Source of the DNA: Nocardioides islandensis
Lineage (GTDB): Bacteria > Actinomycetota > Actinomycetes > Propionibacteriales > Nocardioidaceae
DNA length: 64,000 nucleotides
Assembly (NCBI RefSeq): GCF_015352455.1
Contig: NZ_JADKPN010000001.1
Location: 186,001 to 250,000 of the forward strand
Direction of reading: 5' to 3'
Part shown: in pieces, positions 36,749-45,229 of the stretch
Layout of the letters: each line of letters begins with the position of its first letter
How positions within the stretch are numbered: position 1 is the first letter of the stretch
The notes under the pieces: model-generated
What the model was told of the DNA's origin: nothing
Database searches by the model: none
What the model saw: only the letters and a program-made list of their open reading frames with translations
Made by a program: the position numbers and the translations under genes

Positions 36749-38056
36749 TCAGGCCGGCTGCTCCCCGCGGGCCGCCCGCAGCTCCCGCTCGGCCACGGCG
36801 TGCTCGTCGGTCCTGGCGTCGTAGGACCAGAACTCCCGCAGCGCGACCGCGGCGATCGCGACACCGGCGACGCAGGCGAAGCCACCGCTGGCGATCGAGC
36901 CGCGCACCGACCACAGGTCGGCGACCAGGCCCGAGCGCACCTGCCCGCCGATCGGGCCCACGGAGTAGGACAGCATCTCGATGCCGGCCAGCCGGCCGCG
37001 CATGTGCTCGGGGATGGTCTGGTTCCACACGGTCCCGCGGAACACCCCGGAGATCATGTCCGCGGCCCCCGCCAGCACCAGGAACCCGAGCGCCACCCCG
37101 ATCGTCGGGGCCAGGCCGACCAGGCCCATGAAGAGGCCGTACGCCGCCGCGGCGAGCACGATCGCGCGCCCGTGGTGGTGCACCCGACCGGTCCAGCCGG
37201 ACAGCACGGTGGCGAGCATCGCGCCGACGGTCTCGCTGGTGTACAGCAGGCCGAGCAGCTGCGGGTGCTCGAAGATGTCGGCGGCCAGCGCCGGGAACAG
37301 CACGACCGGGAAGGCCAGCAGCATGCACACGATGTCGACGAGGTAGGTGCCGAGCAGGTCCTTGCGGCGCACCGCGTAGCGCCAGCCCTCGCCGATCGCG
37401 CGCAGGCTGGGCGGGGTGGTCTCGACCTGGTGCGGGTACGGCCGCATCCAGAAGTAGAGGGAGGAGGCGAGAGCCAGACCGAGGACGTCGACGACGAAGC
37501 ACCAGCCGATGCCGACGTAGGCGACGAGCAGGCCGCCGATCGCCGGGCCGATCAGCACGCCGATCTGCATGCCGAAGCTGGTCAGCGCGTTGGCGGCCGG
37601 GATCTCGTCGTGGCGCACGGTTCGCGGCATCAGCGCCTCGCGGCTCGGTCGCTGCAACGCGCCCGTCGCGGTCAGCAGGCCGGCGACCACGAAGATCACC
37701 CAGATGCTCGGGTCGTCACGGAAGGCGTTGACCGCCAGCACCGCGGTCAGGGCGAGCTGCCCGACGCCGGTCCACACGAGCAGACGGCGCCGGTCGACGT
37801 GGTCTGCCAGCGCGCCGCCGTACAGGCCGAACACGACCAGCGGCACCAGCTCGACGAGCCCGATCGCACCGACGGCGAAGTTGGAGCCGGTCAGGTCGTA
37901 GATCTGGAACGGGACGGCGACGTAGCTGACCATGCCGCCGAGGTAGAAGATCGTGCCCGCGAGGAACAGCAGCCGGAAGTCGCGTGAGGTGCGCAGCGGG
38001 GTGACGTCCATGCGCACGGCACGGAAGCGCTCACGCCACGACACCGGCTGGGTCAC
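36749..38056 (-). CDS. MFS exporter (EntS/macrolide-efflux type)
   Basis: A 12-helix MFS_3-type transporter of about 435 residues: DFRLLFLAGTIFYLGGMVSY in helix 1, GLYGGALADHVDRRRLLVWT (motif A), LQRPSREALMPR (loop) and GLLVAYVGIGWCFVVDVLGL. The closest family impression is EntS-like siderophore/drug exporters. Start taken at GTG 38056 (VTQPVSWRERF); the longer frame to 38206 overlaps the P450. Last gene of the minus-strand run and a natural exporter for a product of the upstream genes. Confidence 0.85.
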   Translation of the reverse strand: MTQPVSWRERFRAVRMDVTPLRTSRDFRLLFLAGTIFYLGGMVSYVAVPFQIYDLTGSNFAVGAIGLVELVPLVVFGLYGGALADHVDRRRLLVWTGVGQLALTAVLAVNAFRDDPSIWVIFVVAGLLTATGALQRPSREALMPRTVRHDEIPAANALTSFGMQIGVLIGPAIGGLLVAYVGIGWCFVVDVLGLALASSLYFWMRPYPHQVETTPPSLRAIGEGWRYAVRRKDLLGTYLVDIVCMLLAFPVVLFPALAADIFEHPQLLGLLYTSETVGAMLATVLSGWTGRVHHHGRAIVLAAAAYGLFMGLVGLAPTIGVALGFLVLAGAADMISGVFRGTVWNQTIPEHMRGRLAGIEMLSYSVGPIGGQVRSGLVADLWSVRGSIASGGFACVAGVAIAAVALREFWSYDARTDEHAVAERELRAARGEQPA

Positions 38057-38084
38057 GAAGGGCAATGCTGACGCAGCGCCCCGG

Positions 38085-39473
38085 TCAGTGCACGCGGATT
38101 CTCGCTCCGCGGTGCGGGACGCTGGTGATGTTGCGGACGCGCGGCCGGTCGGCACCGATCGCCTCGACGTCGTAGGCCGTGAGCACGGCGCGGAGCACGA
38201 CCACACCCTCCATCAGGGAGAAGCCGGCGCCGATGCAGCGACGTACCCCGCCGCCGAAGGGGATCCAGGTGTTGGGGGCCGGGTGTCGGCCGACGAACCG
38301 GGACGGGTCGAAGCGCTCCGGGTCTGCGTGGTTCTCCGGGCGACGGTGGCCGAGGATGATCGACGGCCCGACGGTGGCGCCTGCGGGGAGGTCGTAGCCG
38401 CCCACGGTGGCCGGTGCCTGGAGGGTGCGGACCACCATCGGGATCACCGGGTGCACACGCATCGACTCCTTGAGGACCGCCTCCAGCCAGTCGTCGTCGC
38501 CCGCCACGGCTGCGTCCCGTGCGCGGCGGAGCTGGTCGCGGTCGCGGCCGAGCTCGTAGAGCGCCCAGGCCAACGCGGTGGCCGTGGTCTCGTGCCCGGC
38601 GAGCAGCAGGGTGACCAGCTGGTCGCGCAGCTCGGTGTCGTCCAGCGCGTCCTCGCCCTCGCGGACCGTGATCAGGCGGGAGAGCACGTCGGTGCGCTCG
38701 GCGAGGTCGGGCGCGAGGCGGCGCTCGCGGATCTCCCGGTAGATCAGGGCGTCGAGGGCGTAGGCGTTCTCGACCGTCCGCTTCCACGGGCCGAACCGGC
38801 GCAGCACCGGGAAGCCCCAGCCGAGGAGGACCGACGGCCCGACCTCGACGGTCGCCTTCACGCGCGGCCGCAGGGCCGCCAGCCGCGACTCGTCGGTGAC
38901 GCCGAAGACGACCGTCAGGATGACCTCGAGGGTCAGGGCGTTCATCCGCTCCAGGGCCCTGAACGTCTCACCGGTGCGCCAGCCCGCGACCTCCGCGGCG
39001 GCGACCCGCTCGACCAGGCCCTGGTAGCTCTTCAGCGCGTGGCCGTTGAATGCCGGCATGAGCAGCTTGCGTGCCCGCTGGTGGTCGGCGCCGTCCTGGA
39101 GCAGCAGCGAGTGCTCGCCCATGATCGGGCCGAGGATCGCGTTGCCCTTGCCGGCGTGGAAGATCGCCGGGTCCCCGGCGAAGATCTCCTTGGCGTGCTC
39201 GGGCCGGCTGAACAGCACCAGCGGGCGGCCCGCGGGCAGGATGCGGACGGTGAACGTGTCGCCGTACCTGCCGTGGAGCCACGGCACGGTCTGGTGACGG
39301 AACCGGAGCAGCGCGATGCTCTGGAGCCATGCAGGCCAGGGCAGGCCGGGCGGCAGTCCGGTGGTGTCGACCCGGGACGGCTTCCGGCCGCCGAAGGGGC
39401 GCATCCGCTCGAACCGACGAGCGGTGAGCGCTCGCGTGTCCGCGGGGTCGGGGTGCCGGTCGAGGGCGGTCAC
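38085..39473 (-). CDS. Cytochrome P450
   Basis: Haem-thiolate monooxygenase of 462 residues, cytoplasmic. I-helix LLLAGHETTATALAWALY, the ExxR motif in LKESMRVHP, PERF motif (DPERFDPSRF) and haem loop IPFGGGVRRCIGAGFSL with the proximal Cys. Length and pattern fit the clade containing actinobacterial CYP135/138-type enzymes. It is 28 bases upstream of the exporter and 52 bases downstream of a ferredoxin-like gene. Redox partner and substrate unknown. Confidence 0.93.
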   Translation of the reverse strand: MTALDRHPDPADTRALTARRFERMRPFGGRKPSRVDTTGLPPGLPWPAWLQSIALLRFRHQTVPWLHGRYGDTFTVRILPAGRPLVLFSRPEHAKEIFAGDPAIFHAGKGNAILGPIMGEHSLLLQDGADHQRARKLLMPAFNGHALKSYQGLVERVAAAEVAGWRTGETFRALERMNALTLEVILTVVFGVTDESRLAALRPRVKATVEVGPSVLLGWGFPVLRRFGPWKRTVENAYALDALIYREIRERRLAPDLAERTDVLSRLITVREGEDALDDTELRDQLVTLLLAGHETTATALAWALYELGRDRDQLRRARDAAVAGDDDWLEAVLKESMRVHPVIPMVVRTLQAPATVGGYDLPAGATVGPSIILGHRRPENHADPERFDPSRFVGRHPAPNTWIPFGGGVRRCIGAGFSLMEGVVVLRAVLTAYDVEAIGADRPRVRNITSVPHRGARIRVH

Positions 39474-39499
39474 CTCGACATACTACGAGTACGTTCCCA

Positions 39500-39516
39500 C
39501 CGGCCGAGGAGGCCGG
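39500..39516. terminator. Hairpin CCGGCC-GAGGA-GGCCGG
   Basis: Perfect 6-base stem in the 52-base gap between the ferredoxin-like gene stop and the P450 start on the minus strand. No T-run follows, so it may attenuate rather than end transcription. Confidence 0.35.
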
Positions 39517-39525
39517 CGGGGCCCG

Positions 39526-40422
39526 TCACGGGACGCCCACGCGTTCCATGGCGACCACCTCGTGGCGCGGGGTCGGATCCTCGCGGCGCGCCTGGCAGGT
39601 GAGCAGCGCGCCGGGGCCGAGGCTGCTGCGGACGACGACCCGCCACTGCTCGTCGGAACGGGCCAGGTCGACCGTGGTCAGGTCGTCGCGGCGGGCCACC
39701 CCGAGCACGCGGATCGCGGCCTGGGCGGTCTCGCCCAGGTGCCGGTAGAGCGCGATCTCACCGGCCTGGGCGGCCATCGGCAGGTAGCTGTGCCCGCGCA
39801 GCACGTCCAGCGGCAGGCGTCCGGCCAGCAGGTCTCCGACCGCCGTCACCGCGGACTCGGCGTCGAGCCGTCCGAGGTAGACGCCGTCGGGCAGGACCAG
39901 CGCGTTGCCGGCGAACCGGTCGCCGCCGATGTGGGAGACCTCCCAGGTCTCGTCGGGGTACGCCGCGGACAGCGCCGCCGCCACCGGCCGGCCCTTCTCG
40001 GCGCAGCACGCGTCGTGCTTGCCGTGGGTGCAGACGAAGAAGAACGGCCCCTCGGCCGGCACCAGGCCCGGTGAGCGACCCGCGCCGAGAGCCGCCACGT
40101 CGAGGTCCAGCAGCTCCCGGGGCTCGTCGAGCACCGCGGTCTGCAGCCAGCCGCCCTCGCGGCCGACGCGGGCGGCGTACACGCGGAACCCCGTCCGCGG
40201 GGCGCGACGGTGGTAGCGGCGGATCAGCAGCGGACGCACCCTCGCGGAGGCGGTGGCGGCGCGCAGACCCTCCTTGACCGGTCCTGGCAGCCGGCTGTCC
40301 CGGATCGCGTCGACACCCCAGGGGCCGGGGTTCTCGATCAGCAGGAAGGACCGGTACGTCGAGGCGGTCCCCGCCAGCGGGTCGCCACGCTCGAGCCCGG
40401 CGGCCGAGCAGCGGTAGGTCAC
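39526..40422 (-). CDS. Sucrase/ferredoxin-like protein (thioredoxin-fold [2Fe-2S])
   Basis: A 298-residue protein of the 'sucrase/ferredoxin-like' family. The C-terminal half has the thioredoxin-like [2Fe-2S] ferredoxin motifs FVCTHGKHDACCAEKGRPVA and VSHIGGDRFAGNALVLPDGV, with four candidate cluster or redox residues (Cys, Cys-Cys, His). The name is historical; no sucrase activity is implied. GTG at 40422, 7 bases after the cupin stop, so cotranscription is very likely. It could supply electrons to the adjacent P450 or cupin, an inference. Confidence 0.83.
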   Translation of the reverse strand: MTYRCSAAGLERGDPLAGTASTYRSFLLIENPGPWGVDAIRDSRLPGPVKEGLRAATASARVRPLLIRRYHRRAPRTGFRVYAARVGREGGWLQTAVLDEPRELLDLDVAALGAGRSPGLVPAEGPFFFVCTHGKHDACCAEKGRPVAAALSAAYPDETWEVSHIGGDRFAGNALVLPDGVYLGRLDAESAVTAVGDLLAGRLPLDVLRGHSYLPMAAQAGEIALYRHLGETAQAAIRVLGVARRDDLTTVDLARSDEQWRVVVRSSLGPGALLTCQARREDPTPRHEVVAMERVGVP

Positions 40423-40429
40423 GCCCGGC

Positions 40430-41602
40430 TCACGCTGAGACCTCGAGGAGCCCCTCCCGGACGAGGCGACGCGCGAGCACGAGGTTGCTCTGCGGGTCGA
40501 GGCCGAGGTCGTCGGGCGTGAACGTGGACGAGGTACGGACGACCTCCAACGCGCCGGCGAGGCGGGCGGGCATGTCGAGGTACCGGTCGCCGATCAGCAC
40601 GCGGATCCTGTCGGCACCGAGCGAGGTCACCACGCAGGGGTGGCCGGGACGCCGGGCCAGCACGGTGTCGGCGGCGAGGCGGTCGACCGCGAGGACGTCG
40701 TGCAGGCCACCGCGCAGCCAACTGGTGCGGCCGGTGAGGAACCGGACCGCCTCGGCGTCCGCGGCGGCGCTCGCGTCCACGTCGGCGAGGGAGCGGGACA
40801 GCTCTCCCAACCGGTCGGCCAGGCCCTCGGCGAGCAGCTCGGGGTGGTCGGTCCAGCCGGCGGGCAGGTGGTGGTCGTCGACGCCGGCGAGGAGGTCGTC
40901 GACGGCGCGGCGTACGGCGCCGCGCCAGGTCAGCTGGTTGATGCCGATCGTGACGTGCAGGCTGGCGTCGTCCTGGGCGCGGGCGGCGTGCGGGGTGCCC
41001 GTGGGCAGGTACATCGACAGCCCCGGCCGCAGCAGGACGTCGTCGACGCGACAGTCGCCGCCGTGGAGCTCACAGGGCCGTTCCCCGCGCGGGTGGTGGA
41101 CCTCCCACAGCTTGGTGCCGTGGGTCTGGAACACGAAGACGTCGTGGGCGTCGGAGTGGACGGCGAAGCCCTGGGAGCCGGGCGGGGTGAGGTACGCGTT
41201 GGCCTGGCACGGATGGCCGAGCTCGAGCTCGAGGCGCGCAACCAGGTCGGTGAGCGGCGGGTGGTAGCGGTGCAGGCCCTGGAAGACGATGGTCGCGCCC
41301 TCGGCGAAGAGGGCGAGCGCCTTGCGGGGGTCGACCAGGCCACTGAGGGGCTTGCCGGCGATCTGTGCGCCCCGCCGCACGAACGCCGCGTCGCCGAGGA
41401 CCTGGCCGTCCTTGGCCACCCGGACCGCCGGGGTACGGATGCCGCCGGCGGTCAGCAGCGCGTCGGCGTCGTCGAGCGACAGCAGCCCGACGAGGTCGTC
41501 GGGGTCGGTCTCGTGCTGGTGCACCAGCGACGCCCAGACCTTCGTGGTGAAGGTCTGGGCGTCACCGCTGAGCAGGTCGAGCGCGCCCCGGGCGTCGGTC
41601 AG
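40430..41602 (-). CDS. JmjC-like cupin (Cupin_4/ribosomal-oxygenase family)
   Basis: Fe(II)/2-oxoglutarate-type oxygenase: GFAVHSDAHDVFVFQTHGTK carries the HxD iron site and PTGTPHAARAQ the distal His, within a double-stranded beta helix, followed by a winged-helix C-terminus. The only ATG/GTG/TTG start in frame is GTG 41524 (364 residues). However, the frame is open upstream with protein-like sequence (LTDARGALDLLSGDAQTFTT, KVWASLVHQHE), suggesting a CTG start at 41602 in a CTGA overlap with the upstream peptide gene (390 residues). Characterised relatives hydroxylate ribosomal protein side chains; the target here is unknown. Confidence 0.8.
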   Translation of the reverse strand: MTDARGALDLLSGDAQTFTTKVWASLVHQHETDPDDLVGLLSLDDADALLTAGGIRTPAVRVAKDGQVLGDAAFVRRGAQIAGKPLSGLVDPRKALALFAEGATIVFQGLHRYHPPLTDLVARLELELGHPCQANAYLTPPGSQGFAVHSDAHDVFVFQTHGTKLWEVHHPRGERPCELHGGDCRVDDVLLRPGLSMYLPTGTPHAARAQDDASLHVTIGINQLTWRGAVRRAVDDLLAGVDDHHLPAGWTDHPELLAEGLADRLGELSRSLADVDASAAADAEAVRFLTGRTSWLRGGLHDVLAVDRLAADTVLARRPGHPCVVTSLGADRIRVLIGDRYLDMPARLAGALEVVRTSSTFTPDDLGLDPQSNLVLARRLVREGLLEVSA

Positions 41603-41844
41603 GAGTCGGTCCCGTCCGCGTCGCCGCCGTCGGTGCCATCGGCGTCACCGCCGTCGGTGCCGTCGCCGTCGGTGCCGTCGGTGCCGTCCGCGTCGCCGCC
41701 GTCGGTGCCGTCCGCGTCGCCGCCGTCAGTCCCGTCGGCGTCGCCGCCGTCGGTGCCGTCGGCATCTCCGCCGGACCCGAGCGAGTCGTCGCCCGAGGTC
41801 GTGATGTCGCTGTCGTCCAGAGGGGTGTCGTTGTCGTCGGTCAT
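41599..41844 (-). CDS. Asp/Gly octapeptide-repeat peptide
   Basis: An 81-residue acidic peptide: a non-repetitive leader (MTDDNDTPLDDSDITTSGDD, then SLGSGG) followed by about six copies of DADGTDGG, one of them altered, ending DADGTDS. There are no Lys, Arg, His or aromatic residues and no signal peptide. The antisense and other frames do not give such a regular protein. Its stop overlaps the probable CTG start of the JmjC-like cupin gene. It could be a calcium-binding or disordered peptide, or a substrate of the neighbouring oxygenase. Function unknown. Confidence 0.6.
   Translation of the reverse strand: MTDDNDTPLDDSDITTSGDDSLGSGGDADGTDGGDADGTDGGDADGTDGGDADGTDGTDGDGTDGGDADGTDGGDADGTDS
41602..41772. 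repeat. 24-base tandem repeats coding for DADGTDGG
   Basis: About six imperfect 24-base units (for example GCCGTCGGTGCCGTCCGCGT followed by CGCC on the plus strand). Unit number is probably variable between strains through slippage, always in steps of whole codons. Confidence 0.75.
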
Positions 41845-41922
41845 GCTCGCCAGTCAACCGTCGCGGCCAGAGCCGGACAAGCGCCCCGAGGGGTGATCCC
41901 AGAGGGCGGATCGTTCGACCAG

Positions 41923-44892
41923 TCAGTCGACCAGGCCGCGTCGACGGGCGATGGCCGCGGCCTCGGTGCGGCCGGCGGCGCCGAGCTTGCCGAGGATGTT
42001 CGAGACGTGGACGCTCACCGTCTTGGCGCTGATGAACAGCTGCTTGCCGATCTCGCCGTTGGTGCGACCGGCCGCCACGAGCTGGAGGATCTCGGTCTCC
42101 CGCGGGGTGAGGGTGTCGTCGCCGGCCTCGTGCCGCGTCGGTGCCGAGCCGACCGCCCGCAGCTGGTCGATGAGGGGCGTCGCGCCGAGTGCGCGCGCGG
42201 CCTCGCGGGCCCGGTCGGCGACCTCGCGGGCCTCGGCCGCCTCGCCCGCCGCGCGGAGCACGGTGGCCAGCACGACCCGGGCCCGCGCCAGCTCGTAGAC
42301 GTCCCCGAAGGCCGCGAACAGGTCGACCACCTCGCGCCAGCCCTTGACCAGCACCTCGACGGTGGGGGCGTCGTCGGCGCCCGCCAGCCAGCGCACCCGC
42401 TGCACCTCGGCGTCGAGCCGGGCCAGCCAGGCGTGCCCCTCGGGACCCCACTGCTTGTCGGGGTTGGTGTAGCGGTCGAGCACCTGGTGGCCGTCGGCGA
42501 GCATCTGGTCGGTCAGCTCGAGCAGGGCCGGCCGTTCGGCGGCGGACGCGCGCGGGACCGCCGCCGCGATCGCCTCGACGACCAGCGCGGCCATCCGCAC
42601 CCGCCCGTCGAACCAGGGGTGCCAGATGGCGGCGATGGCGGTCACGACGTCGTCGTAGGTGGTGCGCGCCCGCTCGACGTCACCGTCGCGGGCGGCGAGC
42701 AGGATCTCCTGCGCGGCCGCGTGCACGGCCAGGGCGCCGTCCAGCCGCCACATCGGCCGGAGGGCGGACAGCTCGTCGAGGACGTCCTCGCCGCGCGCGA
42801 CCCGGACGACGGCCCGCAGGCCGGCGAACATGCCTCGCGCCATGGGCGGCGGGTGGCTGGCCGAGAGGTCGGTGATCCTCAGGACGCCCTCCCAGTCGCC
42901 GCGGGTGAGCAGCACCCAGGTGAGGTGCCAGCGGGAGCCCGAGGCGTACGGCGCCCACTCGACGCCCGCGGCCTCGGCGCGCTCGACCGCGCTGCGGAAC
43001 CAGGACTCGGCGTCGTCGAGCTCGCCCCAGTCCTGGTAGGAGCGCGCCAGCAGGTAGCGGCCGCGCATCTCGGCGTGGATGTTGCCGGCCTCGACGGTGC
43101 GGTCGATCGCCTCGCGGAGCGCCTCGCGGAGCCGCTCCTTGGAGGCGCCGAGCCGCAGACCGCTCAAGGTGGTGATCGCCTCGGCCGCGAGGTCGCTGCG
43201 GTTGAGCTGGTCGGCCAGCGCGAGGGCGTCGAGCCCCACCTGCTGGGCCTCCTGGTGCCGCCAGGCGATGGCGAGCACGTGGGCGTGCGCGGCGAGCACC
43301 TTGGCCCGGGCGAGGCGGTCGTCCTCGGGGGTGATCCGGACGGCCTCCTCGGAGATGGCGGGCGGGTCCTCCTCGGTCTCGATCGCCGTCAGTGCGACGG
43401 CGCGGGCCGCGAGCAGGGCGCCGCGGGACGCCGGCGGGGCGTCGTCGGGGAGGCAGGTGAGCTGCTCGGCCAGCAGTGCGGCGGCACGCTCGGGGTGGCC
43501 GCTGGAGGTGAGTGCCTCGGCGGTGTCGACCGCGAGCTTGGCGCGGTCGACCCCCGACCGACCTGTCTCGCCGGTCTTCGCGAGCCCGGACAGCAGGCGC
43601 AGCGCCCGCTCGAAGTGCTGGGCCGCCTCGTCGGGACCGCCGACCGCCGCGGCCTCGTGGCCGGCCTGGATGCTCGCGGTCAGCGCCGTCTCGTCGTCGT
43701 GGGCGAGCATGGCGTGCCGGGCCAGCTCGGCGGCGGTGCCGCGGGCACGGCCGTCGCGGATCGCCGCGGCGTACCTCGCGTGGAGACGCACGCGTTCGCC
43801 GGGCAGGAGGTCGTCGTAGACCGCCTCGCCGAGCAGGGCGTGCCGGAAGGCGTAGTGGCGGTCGCTGGCGACCAGGACGTTGCGCTCGACGGCCATCCGG
43901 AGGCCTTCGTCGAGGGCGGCGTCGTCGAGGGCGGCGGCCACCGACAGCAGCTCGTGCGTGACCCGCCGGCCGGCGACGCTGGCGGCGCGGACGACCAGGC
44001 GGGCGTTCTCGTCGAGCCGGTCGAGCCGCACCAGCAGCACCTCGGCGAGGTCGGCGGGCAACGCGGAGTCGTGGGTGCCGGACGCGGCGCCGACCAGCTC
44101 CTCGACGAAGAAGGCGTTGCCGTCGGCCCGCTCGACGATCATCGCGACCTCGTCGGGGGTCAGCGCCGTGCCGCCGTCGGAGAGGCCGGCGACCAGCGCG
44201 CGGACGTCGGCGGGGTCGAGCGGCTCGAGGGACATGCGGTGCACGCCCTGGAACCGCGACCACTCGGCGAGCTTGGCGCGCAGGGGGTGCTTGCGGTGGA
44301 GGTCGTCGGAGCGGTACGACGCGACCAGCGCGACCGGCTGGCTGAACGGCCGGGTGAACAGGAAGCTCATCAGGTCCCGGTTCGACTGGTCGGCCCAGTG
44401 GAGGTCCTCGACGACGAGGACGAGCGGCTGCTGCTCGGCGGCGGCCTCGAAGAGGGCGTGCACGGCTTCGAACAGCGCGGCCTTGTCGATGGTGGTGACA
44501 CCGCCGTCGCCGGCTTCGTCGATCATCCGACGGCCGGGGGCGAGGCGGTGCAGCGCGGGGTGGTGGCCGGCGACCTCGGCGACGAGGTCGGGCGAGGACG
44601 TCTGGAAGCGGCCGAGGATCTCGGAGAAGGGGAGGTAGGGCAGGGCGCTGTCGGCGAAGTCGAGGCAGTGGCCGGCGACGACCTGCCAGCCGGCTGCGAG
44701 CGCGCGGTCGCGGAGGGCGGTCAGGAGCCGGGTCTTCCCCACTCCGGCGTCTCCGGCGAGCAGCACGATGCCGCCCCCGGACGCAGAGATGCCGAGCCGG
44801 GAGGACAGCTCCTCCAGCTCGGCATCTCGCCCGACGAACGGGGCCAAGGAGACCGGTGCCACGCACTCCATCATGTCGGTTCCCACCGACAT
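41923..44892 (-). CDS. LAL-type LuxR-family transcriptional regulator (AAA ATPase)
   Basis: A large (about 989-residue) ATP-dependent LuxR regulator. N-terminal AAA/NACHT-like ATPase: FVGRDAELEELSSRLG, Walker A GDAGVGKTRLLTAL, Walker B LVLVVEDLHWADQ. The middle is TPR-like helices and the C-terminal HTH (about last 65 residues) reads DTLTPRETEILQLVAAGRTN, GEIGKQLFISAKTVSVHVSN. Such proteins usually activate adjacent operons on binding a small inducer. The frame begins at GTG 44925; ATG 44892 or 44874 are alternatives. It is 78 bases upstream of the repeat-peptide gene, same strand. Confidence 0.9.
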   Translation of the reverse strand: MSVGTDMMECVAPVSLAPFVGRDAELEELSSRLGISASGGGIVLLAGDAGVGKTRLLTALRDRALAAGWQVVAGHCLDFADSALPYLPFSEILGRFQTSSPDLVAEVAGHHPALHRLAPGRRMIDEAGDGGVTTIDKAALFEAVHALFEAAAEQQPLVLVVEDLHWADQSNRDLMSFLFTRPFSQPVALVASYRSDDLHRKHPLRAKLAEWSRFQGVHRMSLEPLDPADVRALVAGLSDGGTALTPDEVAMIVERADGNAFFVEELVGAASGTHDSALPADLAEVLLVRLDRLDENARLVVRAASVAGRRVTHELLSVAAALDDAALDEGLRMAVERNVLVASDRHYAFRHALLGEAVYDDLLPGERVRLHARYAAAIRDGRARGTAAELARHAMLAHDDETALTASIQAGHEAAAVGGPDEAAQHFERALRLLSGLAKTGETGRSGVDRAKLAVDTAEALTSSGHPERAAALLAEQLTCLPDDAPPASRGALLAARAVALTAIETEEDPPAISEEAVRITPEDDRLARAKVLAAHAHVLAIAWRHQEAQQVGLDALALADQLNRSDLAAEAITTLSGLRLGASKERLREALREAIDRTVEAGNIHAEMRGRYLLARSYQDWGELDDAESWFRSAVERAEAAGVEWAPYASGSRWHLTWVLLTRGDWEGVLRITDLSASHPPPMARGMFAGLRAVVRVARGEDVLDELSALRPMWRLDGALAVHAAAQEILLAARDGDVERARTTYDDVVTAIAAIWHPWFDGRVRMAALVVEAIAAAVPRASAAERPALLELTDQMLADGHQVLDRYTNPDKQWGPEGHAWLARLDAEVQRVRWLAGADDAPTVEVLVKGWREVVDLFAAFGDVYELARARVVLATVLRAAGEAAEAREVADRAREAARALGATPLIDQLRAVGSAPTRHEAGDDTLTPRETEILQLVAAGRTNGEIGKQLFISAKTVSVHVSNILGKLGAAGRTEAAAIARRRGLVD

Positions 44893-44926
44893 CGGCGCGC
44901 CGGTTTCGACCCCGGCTGTTCGCACG

Positions 44927-45064
44927 TCAGCCGATCCAGGTCGACGTGTCGGCCGCCCCGCGGCGACGACGACGACGGGCGCGCCGGGCGCGGATGGGGC
45001 GCCAGTCCTCGCGGATGCGGTTCACGCGGTAGTCGAGCTCTGCGTTCAGAAGCAGGTCGTTCAT
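44927..45064 (-). CDS. Small basic peptide (45 residues)
   Basis: MNDLLLNAELDYRVNRIRED followed by [20 protein letters not shown] and STWIG. A helical N-terminus and an extremely arginine-rich middle suggest nucleic-acid or membrane binding. ATG at 45064 follows AAGGGATCC, a fair ribosome site. It ends about 35 bases before the LAL regulator start on the same strand. Unknown family. Confidence 0.5.
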   Translation of the reverse strand: MNDLLLNAELDYRVNRIREDWRPIRARRARRRRRRGAADTSTWIG

Positions 45065-45181
45065 CTCGGATCCCTTCCTGTGCATCCGGGCCCTTCCCGG
45101 TGACAGGTACGAGACTCCGCTCCTGAGGTACGGGCGGACATCGGGCACATGCCTTATCTCTGCCGCCGATGCCCCTCGCCT

Positions 45182-45229
45182 ACCCCCTTAGACCGCCTCT
45201 GACCTGCGAATTCACGCTCCTAAGGGGGT
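45182..45229. terminator. Inverted repeat overlapping the hutI stop
   Basis: ACCCCCTTAG (45182-45191) pairs perfectly with CTAAGGGGGT (45220-45229), loop 28 bases. The right arm encodes the last hutI codons (TPLGA). No T-run; it may fold at the 3' end of the hut transcript. Confidence 0.45.

Noticed and set aside
41893..45126. 1077-codon plus-strand frame over the LAL regulator
   Set aside because: Shadow frame; the minus strand shows Walker motifs and a LuxR HTH, the plus strand none.
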